Shown in pieces: positions 43,882-50,628 of a stretch of 50,628 bases of DNA. Both the position numbers and the translations under genes were made by a program. Numbering within the stretch: position 1 is the stretch's first letter; every line of letters begins with the position of its first letter. The stretch is from Paenibacillus oryzisoli (GTDB lineage Bacteria; Bacillota; Bacilli; Paenibacillales; NBRC-103111): the NCBI RefSeq assembly GCF_001653565.1, contig NZ_LYPB01000037.1, positions 1-50,628 on the forward strand, read 5' to 3'. The notes beneath the pieces were generated by a model. It was not told the DNA's origin, did no database searches, and saw nothing but the letters and a program-made list of their open reading frames with translations.

Positions 43882-44070
43882 ATAGTCCGATTTGGCCGAA
43901 CTACTTCCACTCTCAGTGCCAACAATCCTCCTCCATTAGTCCGAATTAATCGATCTAAATCGCCCCAACTAACCTACTCCCGCAAAAAGTGGACATTTAG
44001 TTCGGGGGAATCGGACTATATACACTTTTCCCCATGGAATCCGCGATTTAGTTTGGAAAAGTCGGACTAT
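43882..44070. repeat. Palindromic intergenic repeat, TAGTCCGA family
   Basis: Four related ends occur in the order plus, plus, minus, minus: ATAGTCCGATT 43882-43892, TTAGTCCGAATT 43936-43947, AATCGGACTAT 44009-44019 and AGTCGGACTAT 44060-44070. Spacing within each half is 51-54 bp. CGAACTA on the left answers TAGTTCG on the right, and CTAAATCGC answers GCGATTTAG. The layout is the same as in the unrelated-sequence TAACTGGA family. Nothing coding was seen in 43738-44261. Confidence 0.75.
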
Positions 44071-44261
44071 CGTCATTGAATAATGAAGGGTAAGCTTCGC
44101 AACTCTTTACTCTGCTAACAGTCGCAAATGAATAGTTGGTAAATAACACCTGTTGGATGGTAAAATTAGATGACGTATATGTAAATCCTGACACTTCAGC
44201 TACTCTTGCGAACCAACAACAGCATTCCTTCACATCATTCATTATTCAGGAGGTTAACGAC

Positions 44262-45218
44262 TTGAACATTGCACCCATTTCACGCATCGCATCTCGCATT
44301 CAAGAAAACGTTGGTCACGTTATTATAGGCAAAAACGATACCATCGAGCTCCTCGTCATCGCACTCATCGCTTCTGGTCACGTCCTGCTCGAAGATGTAC
44401 CCGGCACTGGTAAGACCCAGCTGGCCAAGGCATTAGCCCGCTCCCTCCATGGCTCCATGAAGCGGATCCAGTTCACGCCTGACTTGCTGCCGTCCGATGT
44501 AAGCGGCATCAATTTCTTCAACCAGAAGCTGGGCGAATTCGAATTCCGCCCAGGGCCGCTCTTCGCGCACATCGTGCTCGCCGATGAGATTAACCGCGCG
44601 ACGCCGCGCACACAATCCAGCTTGCTGGAGAGCATGGAGGAGCGCCAGGTTAGCATCGACGGGGAAACGCGCAAGCTCGAAGCGCCGTTCCTCGTCATTG
44701 CCACGCAGAACCCTGTCGAGAACCAGGGGACCTTTCCTTTGCCGGAAGCGCAGCTCGACCGCTTCCTGATGAAGCTGTCCCTCGGCTACCCGACGGCAGC
44801 CGAGCAGGTCTTGATCTTGCAGCGTTACCAGCAGCAAGATCCACTGGATGCGCTGCTGCCGGTCGTGAGCCGCGCGGAGCTGCTCGAAGCGCAGCTCCTG
44901 TTCCCGCAGGTGCGCGTCAGCGACGAGCTGCTGCACTACATCGTGCAGCTCGCGGAAGCGACGCGCACGCATGCGGACGCTGCGCTCGGCGTCAGCCCGC
45001 GCGGCGTGCGCGCCTTGATGAAGGCAGCGCAGGTGTATGCCGCGCTGCGCGGCCGCGATTACGTGCTGCCGGACGACGTCAAGGCGCTGGCTGCGCCCGT
45101 CTGGGCGCATCGCATTCTTCTGCGCACGCGCTCGCGCCAGCAAGATCAGCAAGTGCTTGCACTGCTGAAGAGCATCCTTGCCGCTACCCCCGTTCCTACG
45201 GAAGTGAAGATGGGGTAG
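44262..45218 (+). CDS. MoxR-family AAA+ ATPase
   Basis: This 318-residue ATPase is a chaperone-type MoxR protein, probably helping mature or assemble the products of the next two genes. Walker A is EDVPGTGKTQ (K51), Walker B is IVLADEINRATP, sensor 1 lies in LVIATQNPVENQGTFPLPEAQLDRF, and sensor 2 is in GVSPRGVRALMKAA. The start is TTG at 44262, eight bases after AGGAGG; the longer frame from 44136 has no ribosome site. The gene becomes very GC-rich from about 44560. DUF58 follows 7 bp after the stop. Confidence 0.9.
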   Translation: MNIAPISRIASRIQENVGHVIIGKNDTIELLVIALIASGHVLLEDVPGTGKTQLAKALARSLHGSMKRIQFTPDLLPSDVSGINFFNQKLGEFEFRPGPLFAHIVLADEINRATPRTQSSLLESMEERQVSIDGETRKLEAPFLVIATQNPVENQGTFPLPEAQLDRFLMKLSLGYPTAAEQVLILQRYQQQDPLDALLPVVSRAELLEAQLLFPQVRVSDELLHYIVQLAEATRTHADAALGVSPRGVRALMKAAQVYAALRGRDYVLPDDVKALAAPVWAHRILLRTRSRQQDQQVLALLKSILAATPVPTEVKMG

Positions 45219-45225
45219 CGGACGG

Positions 45226-46359
45226 ATGAGCATAAGCTGGATAGTCATTATCGCTGCCGCTCTCTTCTTTCTCCAGTTTCAGTTTTTCGCTCGCTGGGGG
45301 TTTCGTGGACTTCGCATAGAACGGAACTTTGATACCACACATTGCCATGTCGGCGATGATATTCTCATGATTGAAACCATCGTGAATCGTAAGCTTGCGC
45401 CGATTCCCTGGCTGCGCTTGGAATCAACGATTCATGCCGGTCTCCACTTCACGCAAATGAATAATCTGGAAGTGAGCAGCGGCTCCCTCTTTCAGAACCA
45501 TCGTAGTCTATTCAGCCTCATGCCCTATACCCGCATCGTGCGGCGCCATGGTGTGCATGCAGCGAAACGCGGTTGGTACAAGCTCGAAACCATCGCCGCA
45601 ACGATGGGGGATTTCGTCGGTTTACAAGCTGCCTCTACTACGCACCGCATACATGTAGAGCTTCTAGTTTACCCGCGTCTGGTGAATCGCGACGACATTC
45701 CGCTCCTCTCCAGCCGGTGGCAAGGCGATGTAACGGTTCAGCGCTGGATTATGCCTGATCCATTCCTCGTCTCCGGTGCAAGGGAATACCGCTATGGCGA
45801 TACAATGAACAGTATTCATTGGAAAGCAACGGCACGCAGTCAGCGGCTTCAAGTCTACAACCGTGAATTTACGGCAGATCCTCGATTACTTATTGTCGTT
45901 AACAGTCAAGTGACCGAAACGATGTGGGACGCCGTGACCGACCCTGAACTTGTCGAGAAAGCCCTCTCCTACGCGGCAACATTAGCCGAACATGCTGTTA
46001 GCCGAGGGGTTCCTGTCGGTTTTGGCTATAACGGTTGGCTGCTGAATGAACCGGGTATTCCCGTGTACTGCGCGCCTGAAGGCGGCTGGGGACAATTGGA
46101 GCATCTATTTCAAACGATGGCGAAGCTCGCGATCTCTTGTGCCCGTTCCTGTGAGGATTTTCTTGATTACGGCATCGAGGTGGAAGGTGAGGCGTTGGAT
46201 ATCATCCTGCTAACGGCTTTCGTTTCTGAAGGAATGGCGCGCAGCATCGAACGACTTGAAGCAGCTGGACATTCGGTCTTCCTTGTTCCCTTACAACATA
46301 ATCTGCTGGACCTCGGTGATAAGGAGGCGGCTCCATCTGATGCTCAAGCCCTTGCTTAA
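45226..46359 (+). CDS. DUF58 membrane-associated protein
   Basis: This 377-residue protein has an N-terminal membrane helix (about 4-20). The DUF58 hallmark REYRYGDTMNSIHWKATAR lies near residue 190, followed by LLIVVNSQ. A VWA-like fold is usual after this motif. DUF58 proteins are regularly encoded next to MoxR and are thought to be its client; the biochemical role is unknown. The stop overlaps the next gene by 20 bases. Confidence 0.88.
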   Translation: MSISWIVIIAAALFFLQFQFFARWGFRGLRIERNFDTTHCHVGDDILMIETIVNRKLAPIPWLRLESTIHAGLHFTQMNNLEVSSGSLFQNHRSLFSLMPYTRIVRRHGVHAAKRGWYKLETIAATMGDFVGLQAASTTHRIHVELLVYPRLVNRDDIPLLSSRWQGDVTVQRWIMPDPFLVSGAREYRYGDTMNSIHWKATARSQRLQVYNREFTADPRLLIVVNSQVTETMWDAVTDPELVEKALSYAATLAEHAVSRGVPVGFGYNGWLLNEPGIPVYCAPEGGWGQLEHLFQTMAKLAISCARSCEDFLDYGIEVEGEALDIILLTAFVSEGMARSIERLEAAGHSVFLVPLQHNLLDLGDKEAAPSDAQALA

Positions 46360-47722
46360 TCAAACGAATTCCCCGCCTTCTCGTCTATCCTACATTCTGC
46401 GAGGAAGCGGCATGGCACTCTTATTTGCTATCGTCGAGCTGGTTATCTTTGCTCCGCTAGTTACGTTATCTCAAGTTTATGTCCTCGATAGCGCGCTTGC
46501 GCTAACTTGCATTCAATTGTTACTCTGCTTCCTGATTGGTGCTTATGTGGGACAATTCAAGTGGCTCTCTCGCATAGGCTACGAGATCCTTGTCTGCGTA
46601 GCCGCAGGTTACGGATTATCCTATATTTTTCAAATGGAACCCTTGCACGTTGCTTTAAGCGCAGCCATTAGTGTACTACTCGTCTACCGAGGGATTCGTT
46701 ATGCCAAGAATGGCTGGTTCTCCCTTTATCCAGCTGGGGTATTCGTGATCTCTGGCGTGATGTACTTCATTGGTGTTCCCATTATGACCCGCGTAGCGAT
46801 TATGCTTCCTTACAAAATAACCCTAAACGGACTTGGATTCGCCACGCTCATCCTTTTCTTCTTTATCACGAATCGTACACAGCTTCTTGTCGCTACCTTA
46901 GCAGGGAATGATCGGGCTGCCGCTTCGTCGTTATCTCAAACCGTGAAACGTTCCAGTCGCATTTGGCTAATCGGCTTTATTGCGGTTATTGCTGCCGTCG
47001 CATACTTTCAGCAAGTTAAACAAGCCCTCTTGCACCTTATGCGTGGCATCCTAGCTTGGCTTCTGGGATTGATGGCGTCTGAAGAAGCACCTGCTGTGCC
47101 TGAACCCAGCCCTTCCGCACCGCCTCCCATGGAACTTCCGCCAACTGCACCGCATGAGCCAAGTTGGTTTGGAATTCTCATGCAGTATGTTGTGCAAATT
47201 GTCGGGTATGTGTTGGTCATTGCACTCATTCTCGGCTGTCTCTATCTCATTCTAATGAAGCTTGCACCATTGCTTCTCTCGTTCATCCGGCGCTTTTGGA
47301 AGCGATCGTTACAACGGGAACAAGGAGATACAACTGACGGGTATACCGATGAGAAAGAAACCCTTCTCGATTGGCGAGAGCTTCCTAACTTATGGTGGCG
47401 CAAAGCAAGCTCTAAGCTATGGTCAACATCCAATCGCGAGCCATCTTGGTCGCAGCTTGTGAACAATCAGGAGCGTATTCGCTATCTATATCGTCTGTTG
47501 ATTGGGCAAGCAAGCAGGGGTGGCTACACGTTCAAACGCGCATTAACACCCAACGAAACAGGTTGGGAGCTCACGCACCAAACACAGCTTGCAGAAACTT
47601 CTGTTCACGCGCTTACTACGGCTTATAATCGGGTGAGATATGGACGAGAAGCGATCTCAGATGAGGAACTTGCTCAAGTGCTTCAAACCATTGATCCGAG
47701 CATTCGGAGCCAGTTGAAATGA
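46340..47722 (+). CDS. Polytopic membrane protein with C-terminal DUF4129
   Basis: This 460-residue protein has about six membrane helices in residues 20-190, further ones near 205-250 and 295-325, and a Pro-rich loop (about 255-290) between them. The cytosolic C-terminal part (about 380-455) fits DUF4129: YRLLIGQASRGGYTFKRALT, TPNETGWEL and AYNRVRYGREAISDEEL. In most relatives the third gene is a transglutaminase-DUF4129 fusion; no Cys-His-Asp transglutaminase core is visible here. The ATG at 46340 has AAGGAGG 12 bases upstream, inside the DUF58 gene. Confidence 0.75.
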   Translation: MLKPLLNQTNSPPSRLSYILRGSGMALLFAIVELVIFAPLVTLSQVYVLDSALALTCIQLLLCFLIGAYVGQFKWLSRIGYEILVCVAAGYGLSYIFQMEPLHVALSAAISVLLVYRGIRYAKNGWFSLYPAGVFVISGVMYFIGVPIMTRVAIMLPYKITLNGLGFATLILFFFITNRTQLLVATLAGNDRAAASSLSQTVKRSSRIWLIGFIAVIAAVAYFQQVKQALLHLMRGILAWLLGLMASEEAPAVPEPSPSAPPPMELPPTAPHEPSWFGILMQYVVQIVGYVLVIALILGCLYLILMKLAPLLLSFIRRFWKRSLQREQGDTTDGYTDEKETLLDWRELPNLWWRKASSKLWSTSNREPSWSQLVNNQERIRYLYRLLIGQASRGGYTFKRALTPNETGWELTHQTQLAETSVHALTTAYNRVRYGREAISDEELAQVLQTIDPSIRSQLK

Positions 47723-47883
47723 GATAAGCCTACCCTAAGAGACACCTCTTTATTTCCAAATGGTACAAAGAACAAGCTTCTTCCTGGGCTTGCTTACTCT
47801 CGTTTTGAAAATAACCGTCACATATTTTCAGAAATTGGCATATACATAATTGTTTGAATACATTCGATTGAGGTGGTTTTGAG

Positions 47884-48054
47884 ATGTTAGCATTAAAAAC
47901 CGGATCAGAAAAAGAAGAAGTGCTTCACACGCTTAACGAAATGGGCTTGGATCAAATCGCGAGATGGATCCTCGTATTACCTGAAGACAGGTGGGAAAGC
48001 ATGTTTCTCTCGACATGGCCAACACTTGCCAAAAAATGCGGCTTTCACAGATAG
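47884..48054 (+). CDS. Small hypothetical protein, 56 residues
   Basis: The gene has a good ribosome site (GAGGTGG, seven bases before ATG) and its own downstream terminator at 48103. The product is soluble and acidic-to-neutral with a predicted helical N half (EKEEVLHTLNEMGLDQIARW) and three tryptophans. I do not recognise a family. An upstream TTGGCA with ATACAT 17 bp further could be a promoter. Confidence 0.6.
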   Translation: MLALKTGSEKEEVLHTLNEMGLDQIARWILVLPEDRWESMFLSTWPTLAKKCGFHR

Positions 48055-48102
48055 CTGCTTTTACATACAGAGAAGCGGATGAAGGCAAGAGTTAATTTAT
48101 AA

Positions 48103-48140
48103 AACGCTCTACACCATCTCGGTGCAGAGCGTTATTTTTT
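48103..48140 (+). terminator. Terminator of the 56-residue protein gene
   Basis: 13-bp arms with one mismatch (AACGCTCTACACC / GGTGCAGAGCGTT) around a 5-nt loop, then ATTTTTTT. Confidence 0.9.
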
Positions 48141-48294
48141 TACCATATTCCTTGTGAGTTACTTCCATATCCGTTTGATCCCATACTATTTTTTCTATTC
48201 TCCTACCAACCTAACTTGCAAAAGCAATGAAAGCCATAGAAATCCTTGTAATCTGCATGTTTAGCGTGCCCTTTCACCTTCATTTAAAGGATTG

Positions 48295-48306
48295 TTCCTA
48301 TAGGAA
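48295..48306. promoter_or_regulatory. 12-bp palindrome upstream of the HprK-like gene
   Basis: TTCCTATAGGAA is a perfect palindrome 54 bp before the TTG start. It is a possible operator or -10 region; nothing more can be said. Confidence 0.3.
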
Positions 48307-48359
48307 AGAGAATCTAATAAAGAACGATCTCATGATCAACTCGAAGGAGGATCACCCGT

Positions 48360-49274
48360 TTGAAGTCCGTCACTGTCAAAGATTTAGTTGAACGCTTTTC
48401 GCTCGAGATTCTTGCTGGCCATTCGGAGCTCCACCGTCCTATTACCAAAACAAAGGCACACCGCCCTGGTTTGGAATTCGTCGGTTATTTTGAATATTTC
48501 CCACAAGCGCATGTGCAGCTATTAGGTCGCAAAGAAATCACCTACCTGCATAAGCTCAGCGAAAATGAAAGAAATTTGCACATCGGTAATATTGTCAAAT
48601 ATCACCCGCCTTGTTTCGTCGTAACGAGAAGCCAAGAGGGCTTGAAATACTTAAAGAAATACTGCGAAGAAGAGCGAATCCCCCTTCTTCGCACGAGCGC
48701 CCCTACAAGCAAATTCCAGGACTTGGTTGATTTGTTTTTGAGCAAATCACTAGCACAGGAAATAGCCGTCCACGGGGTCTGCGTCAACGTTTCAGGGATC
48801 GGCATCCTGCTGCGCGGAAAGTCCGGGGTTGGCAAGAGCGAAACCGCACACACGTTGATCCGCAGAGGCCATCGCCTAGTCGCCGATGATATCGTGGTGC
48901 TCAAGAAGATTAGCCCCGAAACGCTGCTCGGCACGCACAACGGCAAAACAAAGGAATTCCTCGCACTGCGCAGCGTTGGACTCATTAATGTCTCACGGCT
49001 TTATGGCCGCAAGGCTTTTCAAGATGAGACACGCATCGTGCTCGATATCGAGCTGACGAAGTGGCAGGAGCACGCTCTGAACAATGACTTAGAGTTAGAG
49101 CCTACATTTACCGATTATATGGACATTTCTATTCCCCATATTGAGATTCAGCTACAACCCGGACGTGATGTAGCCGGTCTTATCGAAGCTGCCGCCAATA
49201 GCTGGTATCTGCGTCAACAAGGTTACAGTGCAGCCGAAGAATTCATGCAACGGCTGCAATCCGACACAGACTAG
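48360..49274 (+). CDS. HPr kinase/phosphorylase-like protein, divergent
   Basis: This 304-residue protein has the two-domain layout of HprK, which phosphorylates Ser46 of HPr to drive carbon catabolite control. The N domain matches (RPITKTKAHRPGLEFVGYF, VQLLGRKEI). The C domain has H138, Walker A GKSGVGKS (153-160), E161 and the acidic pair D176-D177 in HRLVADD. The signature usually read as LEIRGLGIINV is LALRSVGLINV, and PVRPGRN is IQLQPGRD, so residues tied to the phosphorylase step differ. TTG start with AGGAGG nine bases upstream. It stands alone, not beside lgt or uvr genes, so it may be a paralogue of the housekeeping enzyme. Confidence 0.82.
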   Translation: MKSVTVKDLVERFSLEILAGHSELHRPITKTKAHRPGLEFVGYFEYFPQAHVQLLGRKEITYLHKLSENERNLHIGNIVKYHPPCFVVTRSQEGLKYLKKYCEEERIPLLRTSAPTSKFQDLVDLFLSKSLAQEIAVHGVCVNVSGIGILLRGKSGVGKSETAHTLIRRGHRLVADDIVVLKKISPETLLGTHNGKTKEFLALRSVGLINVSRLYGRKAFQDETRIVLDIELTKWQEHALNNDLELEPTFTDYMDISIPHIEIQLQPGRDVAGLIEAAANSWYLRQQGYSAAEEFMQRLQSDTD

Positions 49275-49357
49275 GCTGCTGCGCTCCCTATATGGTTTTT
49301 GCACATACCGTCCCAAAACCTCCCCTCGGCTCGAAAGCTGTTAGCGGAGGTGTTTTT

Positions 49358-50236
49358 ATGTTCTCAAAAATGAAAATAACAATTATAGCTTTTGGACTAG
49401 CTATCCTGATGCTCTGTGGCTGGACCACGTATGCGGCAACTTCATCCAGTGTGGCAACTTCTACATCAATTCAAGGCAAACTAGCAGCGCTGACGGCAGA
49501 TACGATTACTTTACATACAGACACTGGTAATCAAACCGTCTCTTTGGCTTCTTCCGTCTGGGTATACCTGAATGACGAGAAAGCTCAGTTAAGCGATTTA
49601 AAGACGGGGAGCGAGGTTGAAATCATTCTGAATAACAAGAAACAGGCCGCTTATGTTAAAGGATCTTCAGAGAGCGCAATCGCTTCTGAAACCGAACAGT
49701 CTGTATCTCCCGTTCCGACGGAGTCGCCTGTACCCAATCAAGTACCTGTCCCGGGTACAGCAGCTCCGAGCCCATCTGCAAGTCCACCCCCTTCGCCTAC
49801 GGTGGTGGATAAACAGCCAGAAGCTTCCCCGGCAGGTCAACGTTCTAACCTGAAGGATGTCGATCTGAGTGTAGATGGGCAGCATTTCAACTTTCATTTA
49901 AAGCAATCCAAGGGAGCACAAGGTTCACAGTATGATCTGAGTATCCAGTCTCCACATGCCGGCAGAGTTCATCTCACAGGAGCGCAGGCTCAAGCATGGG
50001 TATCCAAACTGCTAGGTTCTATTGACCTCACTGCCGCTGATGCTAAGCAAGTACTAAGCGAGCGGCTCGCCGAACAATACAATCTCGACGCCGATAAAAT
50101 GAATGTTCATTTGAATGTACATGCCGATGACAAAGATGACAGCAAAGAACATGACAAGAAAGATCACAAGCAACCGCCAAGAGACAAAAAAAACAATGAT
50201 AAAAAGCCCGGTAACAACAATAACCGTGACGAATAG
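49358..50236 (+). CDS. Secreted protein with DUF5666-like domain and charged tail
   Basis: This 292-residue protein begins with a signal peptide (about 1-27, cleavage probably after TTYA). Residues about 35-90 form a small beta domain like DUF5666 (IQGKLAALTADTITLHT, LKTGSEVEIILNN). A Pro/Ser-rich linker follows (about 98-145), then an unrecognised domain (about 150-245), and a tail rich in Asp, Lys and Asn (KEHDKKDHKQPPRDKKNNDK). The charged tail may bind wall polymers or cations; this is a guess. GGAGG lies seven bases before ATG 49358; a longer frame from 49292 lacks a site. Confidence 0.7.
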   Translation: MFSKMKITIIAFGLAILMLCGWTTYAATSSSVATSTSIQGKLAALTADTITLHTDTGNQTVSLASSVWVYLNDEKAQLSDLKTGSEVEIILNNKKQAAYVKGSSESAIASETEQSVSPVPTESPVPNQVPVPGTAAPSPSASPPPSPTVVDKQPEASPAGQRSNLKDVDLSVDGQHFNFHLKQSKGAQGSQYDLSIQSPHAGRVHLTGAQAQAWVSKLLGSIDLTAADAKQVLSERLAEQYNLDADKMNVHLNVHADDKDDSKEHDKKDHKQPPRDKKNNDKKPGNNNNRDE

Positions 50237-50282
50237 AAAAAACCAGTTAACTTCCGATTTGCGGATGTTAACTGGTTTTTTT
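50237..50282. terminator. Bidirectional terminator after the secreted protein gene
   Basis: 15-bp perfect arms (AAAAAACCAGTTAAC and its complement) extended by a partial TTCCG / CGGAT stem, with A and T ends. The stem contains the same CCAGTTA core as the repeat at 50429. Confidence 0.9.
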
Positions 50283-50428
50283 GCAGGTGCCCCCAAACGC
50301 GCCAAACTGATTAGTTTAGCTCAGTGAATCTCGGCCTCTCTGGACCGGACACAGACAAGAGATCTCCGCACTACAACGTTATTGGTAAATTTTGAATATG
50401 TAAGAAGCTGGCCCTGGCGCATTTGTAA

Positions 50429-50560
50429 TAACTGGAAAATGTATTCCGGGAAATCTTCTCAAAATTTCGATTTAACTGTAAAACATGTAGGTAAAACTGC
50501 CTCTTGTGGTCAAACCAGTCTAATTGGTTAAGATTAACTGTAGATTCTCCAGGCCTGTTG
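50429..50560. repeat. Palindromic intergenic repeat, TAACTGGA family, copy 3 (degenerate)
   Basis: TAACTGGA (50429-50436) and TAACTGTA (50473-50480) form the left half, with AAAATGTA and CATGTAGGTA as in the other copies. The right half is worn down (ACCAGTC near 50515, CTCCAG near 50548). The rest of 50283-50628 shows no gene. Confidence 0.6.
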
Positions 50561-50628
50561 ATTAACCAAAAAAAGGTAGCCAAAAAGGCCGCTCATTCGG
50601 TATGGTATTTGTACCCCTACAAACACCC

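Noticed and set aside
44433..45248. 271-codon minus-strand frame opposite moxR
   Set aside because: Long only because the moxR gene is GC-rich here; Arg/Leu/His-rich translation without domains.

Overview
The window looks like chromosome of a Paenibacillaceae-type low-to-mid GC Gram-positive (Paenibacillus or a close relative). The evidence is strong AGGAGG-type ribosome sites with GTG and TTG starts, lipobox solute-binding proteins, two YesM/YesN two-component pairs beside sugar ABC transporters without their own ATPase or next to an mgl set, a Fur-box siderophore operon, an HPr kinase homologue and an SDR-type FadH. No rRNA, tRNA or CRISPR array was seen.

Layout. 0-5.3 kb (minus strand): adenosine deaminase, a Fur-controlled siderophore uptake operon (binding lipoprotein plus two FecCD permeases, no ATPase) and an AlkD-type glycosylase. 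5.4-8.4 kb: Cof-type HAD phosphatase, a small AT-rich membrane protein, a GNAT acetyltransferase and a 2,4-dienoyl-CoA reductase with a cre-like site upstream. 8.4-9.4 kb has no intact gene; it holds a palindromic intergenic repeat, a perfect hairpin and a decayed 39-bp minisatellite. 9.4-16.2 kb (minus): sensor kinase, AraC-type regulator, sugar-binding lipoprotein and two CUT1 permeases. 16.3-20.3 kb (plus): a D-amino-acid catabolic operon (YheO/DauR-type regulator, DSD1-type PLP enzyme, N-acyl-D-amino-acid deacylase, RidA). 20.6-24.2 kb (minus): TelA, a solute-binding/VWA hybrid and a small membrane protein.

24.4-33.5 kb is the accessory part: a DUF1444-like gene, a wrecked HigBA-type toxin-antitoxin pair, a membrane-anchored Mrr-like nuclease, and a three-gene operon of an alpha/beta-hydrolase with C-terminal Cys pairs, a small middle protein and a Rad50/SMC-like ATPase with a CxxC hook. 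The operon matches the layout of the ABC three-component / Lamassu anti-phage families. The stretch between about 25.35 and 33.49 kb is bordered by two related hairpin-containing repeats, suggesting an inserted defence cassette between a chemoreceptor gene and the DUF1444-like gene.

33.5-43.7 kb (minus): a chemoreceptor, mglBAC-type galactoside transporter genes and an upstream lipoprotein/YesM/YesN sensing set. 43.9-44.1 kb is a second palindromic repeat family. 44.3-47.7 kb (plus): MoxR ATPase, DUF58 and DUF4129 proteins. 47.9-50.6 kb: a 56-residue protein, a divergent HprK homologue, a secreted DUF5666-like protein and a third copy of the first repeat family.

All functions are read from motifs and gene order; no database search was run.
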